Shown here: piece after piece, positions 49,171 through 57,828 of the stretch
Numbering within the stretch: the first letter of the stretch is position 1
How the letters are laid out: each line of letters opens with the position of its first letter
NCBI RefSeq assembly: GCF_030815985.1
Contig: NZ_JAUSXM010000001.1
Location: 6,758,001 to 6,822,000 of the forward strand
Reading direction: 5' to 3'
DNA from: Paenibacillus sp. W2I17
GTDB lineage: Bacteria; Bacillota; Bacilli; Paenibacillales; Paenibacillaceae
Length of the DNA: 64,000 bases
Made by a program: the position numbers and the translations under genes
Notes under the pieces: model-generated
The model's input: only the letters and a program-made list of their open reading frames with translations
The model's database searches: none
What the model was told of the DNA's origin: nothing

Positions 49171-52091
49171 TGGGGCTGCCATTGCTTCGGCTGCTGTTCC
49201 GCAAAATGTGGAACACGCGCTGGATGACCTTCAGCACACTGATCGGATTGATTGTGGCGGTAGCGTTCACCGTCAGTATTCCAATGTATGCCGATGGTGC
49301 GTTGAAACGGGTCGTCGCGCAAACGCTGCAGGATAACAGTGAAGGGTTGCCAGCCGGTTCGTTGCTTATGAGTTATCAGGCACCCGGTGGCGTGAAGACA
49401 GACACACGGGGTCTGGATGAAGTAGATCGTTATATTCGTGAGGATGTTCCTCGCGACATCGGGTTTCCTTTTCATACGTATGTGAATTCAAGGTCTATTC
49501 GCAGCACAGAGGTGAGCCCTGAAGATCCAACCAAAGTGGATGCCAGCAGGGCGCGCAGTATGAGTCTGGGTACGATGAGTGGGCTGGATGCACAGGTGAA
49601 TTACTCTGCCGGGGTGAAACCTGGAAACCAGGTCAAAGATGACACGATCGAGGCAGTCATGTTGGAAGAGGGTATGTACCGTAACGACCTGCATATCGGT
49701 GACATTCTGGAATATCCGGTGTATAGCGGTCTTGATATCACGTTACGTGTGAAGATTACGGGGTCCTTCAAGGCAGATGATCCGAACAGCCCTTACTGGG
49801 TACAAGGATTTGACGGCATGATGAATGGACTATATGTGGATGAATCGGTATTTAATGATGTTTTACTGAAGGAAAAAGGGATTCCACTTCAGAATTCACG
49901 CTGGTATTATGCCTTTGATCTGAAAGAAATTCAAACCAGCCAGTTATCAGGTCTGACTTCCATGCTGGAAAGGCTGGATATCGATCTGTACCAGCGGCTG
50001 AAAGATACAAAAGTGGACATCACCTTTGGTGATCTGCTTAAGCAGTTCCGCAGTCAGAGTCTGCAACTGCAGACGATGTTGTTTACCTTGGCAGCACCGA
50101 TGATTGCGATGGTCTTTTATTTTATTGCGATGAATGCCAGACAGTCATTACAAAAGCAAGAGAGTGATATTGCGGTATTGCGCAGCCGTGGAGCTTCAGC
50201 TCGGCAGATCTTCTCTCTCTACCTGCTTGAAGGCATATTTCTGGGCGCTATTGCACTGGTTATTGGGCCGTTGCTTGGTTGGTTTATGGCCAAAAGTATC
50301 GGTTCAGCAAGTGGCTTTCTCTCGTTCGTAGATCGGAAGTCTATTCCGATCGGTGTATCAAAAGAAGCTATCCTCCTGGGCGTAGCAGCGGTCCTTGTTG
50401 CGATCATCGCATCACTTATCCCTGCAATAACCTATGCACGGGCAACCATTGTATCTGCCAAACGGCGGCAAGCACGGACAGACCGTGCTCCAGTATGGCA
50501 ACGCTGGTTCCTGGACGTTGTGTTGCTGGGCCTGGCTGGATATGGATACTACCTGTTCTATGAACGTCAGATGTTGACCTTCCAGACCGGAATGACAACC
50601 GATCAGTTGCAGGTACAGCCGTTTCTATTCTTTGTACCCGCACTCGCGATCTTTGCGCTTGGACTATTCTTCCTGCGCTTGTTCCCGTGGATATTGAAGC
50701 TTATTCAGCTGATCGGTCGCAAATTTCTCCCGGTCCCGCTGTATCTGACATTAACGCAGTTATCGCGTTCTTCATCTTCTTATTATCCGCTGATGATCCT
50801 TCTTGTATTGACACTGGGACTTGGGGTGTACAACTCGGCTGCGGCTCGGACGATTGATCTGAATTCCACTGAGCGTACCTTGTACCGTTATGGTTCTGAT
50901 GTGATTATGCAGACTGTGTGGGAAGGAACACCTGAGGTTAAACCCGGTGGTTCCGGACAGAACGGCGGTACGGGTGGAGGTCAACAAGGTGGTGGCAATG
51001 GAGGAGGAGGTTCTGCTGGTGGTGGTTCCGGCGGAGGTAATGGCGGTGGAGGTGCTCCAGGTGGTGGCGGCGGTTCTTCGCAGCCATCCAAAGTCATCTA
51101 CTCCGAACCTCCATTCGAAGTGTTCCGCAGATTAGACGGGGTTGAACATGCAGCACGAGTGCTGCAGACCAAAGGCAACATTATCGTCTCTGGTAAATCG
51201 GGCGGACAGGGGATGCTGGTCGGAATTGATAATGTAGACTTTGCTCAAGTGGCATGGTTCCGCAACGATCTGTTCCCGGCACATCCTTACAAGTACCTTG
51301 ACTTGCTTGGAAAATATGAAGGGGCTGTATTGATCTCTTCCAAATTTGCTGACAAATTTAAGTTGAAAACCGGAGACCTCGTCTCTATGGGTGTACAGGG
51401 ACAGGCGATTGAATTCGTCGTGTTCGGGATCATTCCTTATTGGCCAGCCCAGTATCCGGATCAGATGCCATTCTTCGTGGCGAATCTGGATTATATCTAT
51501 GATCAGGTGCCTTTGATTCCTTATGAGGTATGGCTGAAAATGGAACAGGATGCCAAAGTGGCTCCGTTAATGGAGAAACTTGCAGCAGAAGGTATCGAGT
51601 TATCTTCGGTGCGTGACGTCCGCACCGAATTAGTATCTCAGGGTAAACATCCGTCACGAGGTGGCGTATTCGGGATACTGAGCCTTGGATTCCTGGTATC
51701 GGTTATTATCTCGTTGATCGGATACGTCCTGTACTGGTTCTTCAACTTGTCCGGACGTGTTGTGCAGTTTGGTGTATTACGGGCCATGGGGTTATCCCGG
51801 GCTCAACTGAGCGGTATGCTGCTGCTGGAGCAGGTGTTCACAGCGGGGCTATCGATCCTGCTAGGTATTGGGATTGGTCAGGTATCCAGTCGTTTATTCC
51901 TGCCATTCCTGCAAACGACGGATAATGTATCTGCTCAGGTACCTCCGTTCCGAATTGTGTTTGAACAGCAGGATATGTTGCAACTGTATGGGGTCACCGT
52001 GGTGATGCTGGTCATTGGTGCAACAATGTTGCTCTGGCAGATTCGCAGATTGCGGGTTCACCAGGCAGTCAAAATGGGAGAGGAGAGGTAA
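49170..52091 (+). CDS. FtsX/MacB-like ABC transporter permease with Gly-rich insert
   Basis: 973 residues, larger than a normal MacB permease. It has one N-terminal helix, a large outside domain, then FtsX-type helix bundles: about residues 305-430 (LPAMIAMVFYFIAMN-like region to LLGVAAVLVAIIASLIPA), about 445-560, and a C-terminal three-helix set (LGFLVSVIISLIGYVLYWF onward). Between the bundles is a second outside domain preceded by a low-complexity segment of mainly Gly with Ser and Gln, encoded at 50943-51090. Duplicated FtsX organisation suggests a single-chain permease equal to two halves, which would fit the two different ATPases beside it. Confidence 0.85.
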   Translation: MGLPLLRLLFRKMWNTRWMTFSTLIGLIVAVAFTVSIPMYADGALKRVVAQTLQDNSEGLPAGSLLMSYQAPGGVKTDTRGLDEVDRYIREDVPRDIGFPFHTYVNSRSIRSTEVSPEDPTKVDASRARSMSLGTMSGLDAQVNYSAGVKPGNQVKDDTIEAVMLEEGMYRNDLHIGDILEYPVYSGLDITLRVKITGSFKADDPNSPYWVQGFDGMMNGLYVDESVFNDVLLKEKGIPLQNSRWYYAFDLKEIQTSQLSGLTSMLERLDIDLYQRLKDTKVDITFGDLLKQFRSQSLQLQTMLFTLAAPMIAMVFYFIAMNARQSLQKQESDIAVLRSRGASARQIFSLYLLEGIFLGAIALVIGPLLGWFMAKSIGSASGFLSFVDRKSIPIGVSKEAILLGVAAVLVAIIASLIPAITYARATIVSAKRRQARTDRAPVWQRWFLDVVLLGLAGYGYYLFYERQMLTFQTGMTTDQLQVQPFLFFVPALAIFALGLFFLRLFPWILKLIQLIGRKFLPVPLYLTLTQLSRSSSSYYPLMILLVLTLGLGVYNSAAARTIDLNSTERTLYRYGSDVIMQTVWEGTPEVKPGGSGQNGGTGGGQQGGGNGGGGSAGGGSGGGNGGGGAPGGGGGSSQPSKVIYSEPPFEVFRRLDGVEHAARVLQTKGNIIVSGKSGGQGMLVGIDNVDFAQVAWFRNDLFPAHPYKYLDLLGKYEGAVLISSKFADKFKLKTGDLVSMGVQGQAIEFVVFGIIPYWPAQYPDQMPFFVANLDYIYDQVPLIPYEVWLKMEQDAKVAPLMEKLAAEGIELSSVRDVRTELVSQGKHPSRGGVFGILSLGFLVSVIISLIGYVLYWFFNLSGRVVQFGVLRAMGLSRAQLSGMLLLEQVFTAGLSILLGIGIGQVSSRLFLPFLQTTDNVSAQVPPFRIVFEQQDMLQLYGVTVVMLVIGATMLLWQIRRLRVHQAVKMGEER

Positions 52092-52093
52092 AC

Positions 52094-52957
52094 GTGATCC
52101 AATGCGAAGGACTTGTCAAAATTTTTAAATCCAGCGATGTGGAAGTCGTTGCTCTTCAGGGTCTCAACCTGACTGTCAATCAAGGTGAAATGATGGCCAT
52201 CATCGGTAACAGCGGTAGCGGTAAATCCACACTGCTGAATATTCTGGGCGGGCTTGATCGTCCTACGGCTGGTACGGCCGTTGTGGGAGACTGGGATTTG
52301 CTCAAGATGACAGATGCCCAATTGGTCGAATACAAACGTCATACGGTAGGTTTTATCTGGCAAAATAACGGTCGTAACTTGCTGCCTTATCTCACTGCAC
52401 TGGAAAATGTGGAGACTCCCATGATTCTGGGAGGCAAGCGTGATCGTGCTTACGCGAAACAGTTGCTCGAGTGGGTAGGCCTTAAGGATCGGATGCATAA
52501 CAAATTGCATCAATTGTCAGGAGGAGAGCAACAACGGGTAGCGATTGCGATCTCATTATCCAATCGTCCCAAAATTCTGCTTGCAGATGAACCTACCGGT
52601 TCGGTCGATTCCGAGACATGTGATACAATCATGGGCATTTTCCGAAGAATGAACAAGGAACTCGGCGTCACGATTGTCATCGTTACCCATGACTTGACAC
52701 TTGCTGGCAAGGTAGACCGGATCGTTGCGATTCGGGATGGCTTGACCAGTACCGAGTTTGTGAAGCGCAACCCTAATTTGGATGAAGAGCATAACTTGTC
52801 CGAAGCGGGTATGCCGGACATTCACGAAGCATTTGTCATTATAGACCGTGCAGGTCGGCTTCAGGTGCCAAAAGAGTATCTGGAGGCCTTATCCATTGAT
52901 AACCGGGCTACATTGGAATTTGACGGTGAACGTATTGTTATTACACCGCCAAGATAA
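52094..52957 (+). CDS. ABC transporter ATP-binding protein, second of the cassette
   Basis: 287 residues. Walker A GNSGSGKST, signature LSGGEQQRVAIAISLS, Walker B ILLADEPTGSVDS, switch VTHDLTL. A C-terminal extension of about 60 residues (LVPK-like end, DIHEAFVIIDRAGRLQVPKEYLEAL) looks like a small beta domain similar to a SpoVT/AbrB-type or regulatory fold; this is a loose impression. GTG start two bases after the permease stop. With the ATPase at 47157 it may form a heterodimeric motor. Confidence 0.87.
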   Translation: MIQCEGLVKIFKSSDVEVVALQGLNLTVNQGEMMAIIGNSGSGKSTLLNILGGLDRPTAGTAVVGDWDLLKMTDAQLVEYKRHTVGFIWQNNGRNLLPYLTALENVETPMILGGKRDRAYAKQLLEWVGLKDRMHNKLHQLSGGEQQRVAIAISLSNRPKILLADEPTGSVDSETCDTIMGIFRRMNKELGVTIVIVTHDLTLAGKVDRIVAIRDGLTSTEFVKRNPNLDEEHNLSEAGMPDIHEAFVIIDRAGRLQVPKEYLEALSIDNRATLEFDGERIVITPPR

Positions 52958-52978
52958 TTAATGAGGGGGAATTGGAAG

Positions 52979-54430
52979 ATGAAGAACAGGTTATGGGGAA
53001 AACGTGTGCTGGCTGTCATCGCTACTGCGACGCTGGCACTGCCGCTGATTGCCGGCTGTACGGCAAGTGAGGCCAAGGATACGGAGCAGCGTGTATTACG
53101 TGTGGCTACGTTGTGGGGAGGACAGGATGACAGTTACTTCCGTCAGCAATTTACCGATGCTTTTGAATTGACACATCCCAATGTAACCATCGAAATTGTA
53201 GCTGCTGTTGATCAGAGCAGTATGTATGGGTATGGCAACACGGAAGAACAGCCGGAAGTTCCGGATACGATGGAGAGTCTGAAGAAGATTATGACTGGGG
53301 ATAACCCGGTTGACGTTATCGTGGCCGATACCGCCACAGTGAAATCATTAATTCAGGAGAATCTGGTGAAACAGCTGGACCCACTGATGCAGGAAGATAA
53401 GTTTGATACCAGTGATATCGTGCCTAGTGTACTGGAGGGAATTAAGGACCTTGGGGATCAGAGCATTTATGCATTGACACCAACGTTCTCCTCATCGGCT
53501 TTGTTCTATAACAAGGGTATGTTTGAAAAAGCAGGCGTGGAACCGCCAACGGACAACATGACATGGGATGATATTTTCAATTTGGGTACCCGTCTAACGA
53601 AAGGTGAAGGTAAAGATCATGTATTTGGTTTCTCCTTCACGACATATCAGGGTGGTTCGCCGTACTACTCCATGCAGCAGTACTACAGCTCGTTGCAGCT
53701 GAAGACGTTTGATGACAAAGCAGAGAAGATGACAGTAGATTCTCCTCAATGGGAGAAAGTGTGGAGCACCATAAGCAAACTTGCGATTGACAAAGTTATT
53801 CCTAAAGGCGACGAACCACAGGATCAGGATCCGAGTGGGCGTTATGATCCAGTACAGGGTGACCTATTCCTGAGTGGCAAGTCAGCCATGGTTATTGGCG
53901 ATTACAGCTATATTAATCAATTAATTGATGCTAATAAAAATGCGGATAAAATGAAAGACTTTACGAAAGTGGATTGGGATGTGGTAACACCTCCAGTTCA
54001 CCCGGAAGCTCCTGAAATTGGAGGTAGCATCTACCTGAGCAACCTCATGGCGATTAATAGTGCGGCTCAGAACCCGGATGATGCATGGGAACTGATCAAG
54101 TACATGAACAGTGAGGACTGGGCTAAGATCAAAGCACGTAGCAGCTATGAGATGGTATCACGGAAGAGCTTCATTAAGCCCAAAGACGGCCTGGATTATA
54201 ACATTCAAGCATTCTATGCGCTGAAGCCGATTCCGCCAACCAATACCAATCTGGATAAAATGTATCAAAAATCCCCGGGCTTATGGCAAGTCAATGAAAA
54301 AGGTATGGAATATTTCAACCAAGTACTGGAGAACAAAAAGACACCAAAAGAAGCGCTTGGTGAGTGGGCAGCTAAAGGAAACGAGATGCTGGAGAAATTG
54401 AAAAAGGATCCTAAAGCTACGTTCCAATGA
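52979..54430 (+). CDS. Extracellular solute-binding lipoprotein, family 1 (sugar-type)
   Basis: About 483 residues. The signal peptide ends with the lipobox LIAGC (about residue 23), so it is a lipoprotein outside the membrane. The body resembles family 1 sugar-binding proteins: VTIEIVAAVDQSSMYGYGNT, LVKQLDPLMQED, FYNKGMFEKAGVEPPTDNMTWDD and the C-terminal helix-rich part. GAGGGGGA at 52963-52970 fixes the ATG at 52979. It lies 21 bases after the ATPase gene and no MalF/MalG-type importer permeases are near, so it may sense or deliver a ligand to the exporter-like cassette rather than serve uptake. Ligand unknown. Confidence 0.87.
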   Translation: MKNRLWGKRVLAVIATATLALPLIAGCTASEAKDTEQRVLRVATLWGGQDDSYFRQQFTDAFELTHPNVTIEIVAAVDQSSMYGYGNTEEQPEVPDTMESLKKIMTGDNPVDVIVADTATVKSLIQENLVKQLDPLMQEDKFDTSDIVPSVLEGIKDLGDQSIYALTPTFSSSALFYNKGMFEKAGVEPPTDNMTWDDIFNLGTRLTKGEGKDHVFGFSFTTYQGGSPYYSMQQYYSSLQLKTFDDKAEKMTVDSPQWEKVWSTISKLAIDKVIPKGDEPQDQDPSGRYDPVQGDLFLSGKSAMVIGDYSYINQLIDANKNADKMKDFTKVDWDVVTPPVHPEAPEIGGSIYLSNLMAINSAAQNPDDAWELIKYMNSEDWAKIKARSSYEMVSRKSFIKPKDGLDYNIQAFYALKPIPPTNTNLDKMYQKSPGLWQVNEKGMEYFNQVLENKKTPKEALGEWAAKGNEMLEKLKKDPKATFQ

Positions 54431-54463
54431 GATTTGACGAAGTAGTCATAACATAAGTTAAGG

Positions 54464-54502
54464 ATAGCCGCTGAAGATTTTAATCTTTGGCGGCTATTTT
54501 TA
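54464..54502 (+). terminator. Terminator after the ABC cassette
   Basis: ATAGCCGC at 54464-54471 pairs with GCGGCTAT at 54490-54497, with inner AAGATT/AATCTT, followed by T. Confidence 0.88.
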
Positions 54503-54563
54503 TGAAAATGGGGCATTCTACAAAAAGCAGGAATAAATGACGACTCCGGAAAGGACGAGCGGT

Positions 54564-54728
54564 ATGCACTGGGTATATTTCAGCAAATTGTATGCAACCA
54601 AATTTCAGGCAGGATGTCTGGCCAAACGTATGGAGCAGGATGGATGGATTTATGGTCATAATGAACCAGCGGAAGTAGAAGTTTATCGATCACGTAAAGG
54701 ACGTTACGGTGTACGTTTTATTCCCTGA
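54564..54728 (+). CDS. Small conserved-looking hypothetical protein
   Basis: 54 residues from the ATG at 54564 (AAAGGACG about nine bases upstream), or 63 from an ATG at 54537. Sequence begins MHWVYFSKLYATKFQAGCLA and ends in a basic, aromatic part (EVYRSRKGRYGVRF). No membrane helix. I do not recognise the family. A good ribosome binding site and protein-like composition support that it is real. Confidence 0.6.
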   Translation: MHWVYFSKLYATKFQAGCLAKRMEQDGWIYGHNEPAEVEVYRSRKGRYGVRFIP

Positions 54729-54737
54729 CATTACCCC

Positions 54738-54767
54738 TTGACTTATTAGGATAGAATGGTGTATATT
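54738..54767 (+). promoter_or_regulatory. Sigma-A promoter for the tRNA pair
   Basis: TTGACT at 54738-54743, 18 bases, TATATT at 54762-54767, five of six matches each; 33 bases before the first tRNA. Confidence 0.7.
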
Positions 54768-54799
54768 AATTAAGTCGCTGTTTTAATATTTCTTACTGA

Positions 54800-54873
<74 letters not shown>

Positions 54874-54929
54874 TTTAGTTTCACTTGGATGATTCACAGC
54901 CATCATCTGCACGTTATACATTATGTCTA

Positions 54930-55003
54930 GGGCCCTTAGCTCAGTTGGTTAGAGCGGTCGGCTCATAACCGATTGGTCACAGGTTCGAGTCCTGTAGGGC
55001 CCA
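54930..55003 (+). tRNA. tRNA with CAT anticodon (elongator Met or Ile2)
   Basis: 74 bases, acceptor GGGCCCT/AGGGCCC with discriminator A, D arm TAGCTCAGTTGGTTAGAGC, anticodon loop CTCATAA, T arm ACAGGTTCGAGTCCTGT. The acceptor and the GGCTCATAACC anticodon arm resemble tRNA-Ile2, whose C34 is changed to lysidine by TilS, but elongator methionine cannot be excluded by eye. Confidence 0.88.
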
Positions 55004-55012
55004 TACTCTTAA

Positions 55013-55038
55013 AACCCTTGCCTAGCAAGGGTTTTTTT
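55013..55038 (+). terminator. Terminator after the tRNA pair
   Basis: AACCCTTGC, CTA loop, GCAAGGGTT, then a T-tract. Confidence 0.9.
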
Positions 55039-55186
55039 CTGTCTGCATGTAAGGCTCTGGAGTAGAAGGTATCTTGTTAATGGTGTCTTTCTAGAATGCC
55101 CTTTTTTTCGAATCTCATTGTATGTCCATGCCATCTACCAAATCTCGCATATACTATCCTATTCCAACCCATAGGAGGTAGATTTC

Positions 55187-55609
55187 ATGAGTCAATTTCT
55201 TGATGCAAGAACATCTCAGAATGCGAGTTTGGCTAACTCTATTGCAATACCAATCCTGGTTATTAACACACCACAATTATTCGGTCAGATTGGTCTGCAA
55301 ACAGCAGGAGCAGGGGCAAACCCACGGGTACAATTCAAAGGAACGGTGTCTGTGCAACTTCCTTTGGCACTCGTTGGTATAACCATCGCAATTGTTAGGG
55401 GAACTTTGGCTACGGACCCTGTGATTTATTCCGCAACATCTACGTTTAGCTTAAGTGTCCTTGCACCACAGATTATTACGTTCTCTGCAGATGACTTCAA
55501 TCCGCCTATCACGCCTCAATTGACGTACACTGCATTTATCAGTTCCAACTTGCTCGGTACGATCCGTGTAGGCCCTGAGAACTTTGATGGAGCCCTGTAT
55601 TCCGACTAA
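55187..55609 (+). CDS. Hypothetical protein, beta-rich
   Basis: 140 residues, behind a strong AGGAGGT. No signal peptide or membrane helix. Composition is rich in T, S, L, I and Q with alternating hydrophobic residues (VQFKGTVSVQLPLALVGITIAIV), which suggests beta strands. It ends with an acidic segment GPENFDGALYSD. It resembles in style the spore-surface or secreted beta-sandwich proteins of Bacilli, but I do not recognise the family. It has its own terminator, so it is monocistronic. Confidence 0.7.
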   Translation: MSQFLDARTSQNASLANSIAIPILVINTPQLFGQIGLQTAGAGANPRVQFKGTVSVQLPLALVGITIAIVRGTLATDPVIYSATSTFSLSVLAPQIITFSADDFNPPITPQLTYTAFISSNLLGTIRVGPENFDGALYSD

Positions 55610-55611
55610 GG

Positions 55612-55637
55612 ACCTGCCCTCAAAAGCAGGTTTTTTT
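55612..55637 (+). terminator. Terminator after the beta-rich hypothetical gene
   Basis: ACCTGC at 55612-55617 with GCAGGT at 55626-55631 and a T-tract. Confidence 0.8.
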
Positions 55638-55786
55638 CCTGTTGAAGGGGAAAACTGAACTTCATCGAGTAGGTAGTGTTCTATGATATAATGCATTACA
55701 GAGATTGAATGGTATTAGACATAAAATAGTACATGAACATCTGAGAAAACTTATGAAATTAGCGATAGAAAGCAGGTTTCCGTTTA

Positions 55787-57343
55787 ATGACGTCAAATGA
55801 AAGTCAACGTTTTCGTTACAGTGAAGCACCGGTCTGGGATTGGCAGAGAGCTTATTATGAACAGAAGGGGCTACAAGCTTGGACAGAGAACCAAGTCCCT
55901 CAATATATTACCAGTAATCCGATGATTGCCACGGCGTATGCAGAGATGATCTTTGGCTTTCTTCAGGACCTCTCGAACAAAGGAAAGATCAGCGAGACCG
56001 TAACCATTCTTGAACTTGGAGCGGGTGTAGGGCGTTTGGCACACCAAGTTCTCCTGAAACTGCTTGAGTTAAAGGAATTTGCTGGAATACAGTTACCGCC
56101 TTTCAGATATGTGATGACGGATCTCGTAGCGGAGAATGTGCTGGGTTGGCAGGAGCATCCATCCATGCAATCCTTTATTCAACAAGGTATAGTGGATTTT
56201 GCACGTTTTGACGCTGTAGCGGATACAGAATTGAATCTGGCCGTTGCAGGTACGGTTATTCGGCCCGGTGATCTGGAACAACCGTTGTTGTTGATTGCTA
56301 ATTACTTTTTTGACAGCATTCCACAGGAATTAATCTACATTGGGGATGGCGGGATCTATGAGTGTGATCTGCTTGTACAATCTCCGGATCGTCGTCTTGA
56401 TCTTGAGCCTGCTGAGATGCTGAAGAACATGACGCTGAGTTATGAGTATCGCCGAGCGCCGGAATACAGTGCGGATAACTATCCGTATCAGGAGCTTATC
56501 ACATTGTACAAAGAGGAACTGGAGGATTCGCACATTCTGTTCCCTGCAATCGGGTTATCCTGTCTCGAAAGGTTGAACAAGCTGTCACAGTCAGGTTATG
56601 TGTTGATTACCGCTGATAAAGGGGATCATCGCCTGGATAACTGGAAGTTCGCAGAGCCACCTGAATTTGTTCTTCACGGGAGTTTTTCTCTAACGGCTAA
56701 CTACCATGCCATTCAATATGTCTTGGAACAACAGGGTGCCCATACACGATTCACAACACATCATTATAAAGATCTGAATGTTGGATGCATGTTGATGGTT
56801 GAAGAACCCATTAGTTATGTGAACACACGTCTGGCCTACCATCGATTTGTTGAACGTTTTGGACCAGATGACTTTTTCAGCATGAAACAATGGGTAGACT
56901 CTCGAATAGAAAGTATGGAGTTGAAGCATATTTTACCATTTTGGCGTCTGGGCGGGTATGATGCGGAGTTCTTGATCCACAGTGCGACGCACATTTCCAG
57001 TCTTCTTCCTGATGCAAGTGATGAGGAAATGCTCGATATTCAGTCAGGAATTCATACGATGTGGTCGTCCTACTATATTATGGAGCAGCAAGGAGGTCTG
57101 GCTTTTCTGGCAGGGCAGTTATTATATGAGATGTATATGTATGAGGATGCAAAACGGTTTCTGGAGATATCGTTGGTTGCAGATCCGAGTAACCATAATC
57201 CAGCCGTCTTATACGATTTGGCTGTGTGCTGTTATGAACTTGAACTGGAAGAAGAAACCCTATCATATACCCGAAAGGTACTAGCTCTGGAACCTGATCA
57301 TGAAGAGGCGGCAGCGTTGCTCCAGAGTTTCGAGTTGATCTGA
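55787..57343 (+). CDS. SAM-dependent methyltransferase (MidA/DUF185-like) with C-terminal TPR region
   Basis: 518 residues. The SAM-binding motif ILELGAGVGRLAHQVLLKLL is near residues 72-91; YVMTDLVAENVLGW is the second acidic segment. LLIANYFFDSIPQELIYIG matches the segment after which MidA/NDUFAF7-type arginine methyltransferases are recognised. The C-terminal 100 residues (about 415-518) contain helical pairs with TPR character (LLYEMYMYEDAKRFLEISLVADP, LYDLAVCCYELELEEETLSYT). Substrate unknown; the TPR part may bind a protein. The ATG lies about 13 bases after AAAGCAGG; the ribosome binding site is weak. Confidence 0.72.
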   Translation: MTSNESQRFRYSEAPVWDWQRAYYEQKGLQAWTENQVPQYITSNPMIATAYAEMIFGFLQDLSNKGKISETVTILELGAGVGRLAHQVLLKLLELKEFAGIQLPPFRYVMTDLVAENVLGWQEHPSMQSFIQQGIVDFARFDAVADTELNLAVAGTVIRPGDLEQPLLLIANYFFDSIPQELIYIGDGGIYECDLLVQSPDRRLDLEPAEMLKNMTLSYEYRRAPEYSADNYPYQELITLYKEELEDSHILFPAIGLSCLERLNKLSQSGYVLITADKGDHRLDNWKFAEPPEFVLHGSFSLTANYHAIQYVLEQQGAHTRFTTHHYKDLNVGCMLMVEEPISYVNTRLAYHRFVERFGPDDFFSMKQWVDSRIESMELKHILPFWRLGGYDAEFLIHSATHISSLLPDASDEEMLDIQSGIHTMWSSYYIMEQQGGLAFLAGQLLYEMYMYEDAKRFLEISLVADPSNHNPAVLYDLAVCCYELELEEETLSYTRKVLALEPDHEEAAALLQSFELI

Positions 57344-57484
57344 ACGGAACAATTGTAGTTTGTCTCCTGTATGCAGGATGTAATTGGTAATGTTTATATA
57401 GAAATTGAAACCTTTAATTGAACTTCATCGTATTAATGGGATATTCAACCAATTATTTCTATAGTACATAAAGGAGACAGAGCT

Positions 57485-57652
57485 ATGAAGAAAATGTTAT
57501 CCGTTGCATTATATCCACTTGCTTGGGTGCTGGGGGCCCTGAGTATCTTATCTGGAAATGCAGACAGCGCTCTATTCGCTAAGGATATCGCTACAGATCG
57601 AAGCTATGATGGGCAGGCTATATATGATAGTATTGAACGTAGAAATGCCTAA
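57485..57652 (+). CDS. Small secreted or membrane peptide, 55 residues
   Basis: Short gene with a strong ribosome binding site (AAAGGAGACAG, about six bases before the ATG). It encodes MKKMLSVALYPLAWVLGALS, then ILSGNADSALFAKDI and a polar end (TDRSYDGQAIYDSIERRNA). Residues 2-25 look like a signal sequence or membrane anchor. No family recognised. It lies 141 bases after the methyltransferase-TPR gene, so co-transcription is possible. Confidence 0.6.
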   Translation: MKKMLSVALYPLAWVLGALSILSGNADSALFAKDIATDRSYDGQAIYDSIERRNA

Positions 57653-57766
57653 CTACATATCATTCAACTGTAAAGGTAATTGTGTCGTCGAGCAATAACA
57701 TGAGAAACAATTACTCTTGAAGCGAAGTACGGTGAGCAGGAGTTCTGTTCTGTCCGTACAACCTTT

Positions 57767-57807
57767 AAGCCGGTTTCGTACCTTATTCAGGTATGAACCG
57801 GCTTTTA
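57767..57807 (+). terminator. Terminator before the nitrilase-like gene
   Basis: AAGCCGGTTTCGTACCT at 57767-57783 pairs with AGGTATGAACCGGCTT at 57789-57804, with small internal mismatches, then T. Its 3' arm overlaps an in-frame ATG at 57793 that is therefore an unlikely start. Confidence 0.88.
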
Positions 57808-57828
57808 TTTATGAATGGGGGATACCAG

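Noticed and set aside
57485..57652. Calling the 55-residue peptide a Phr pheromone
   Set aside because: The upstream TPR protein is a methyltransferase fusion, not a Rap phosphatase, and the C-terminus does not look like a known Phr pentapeptide.
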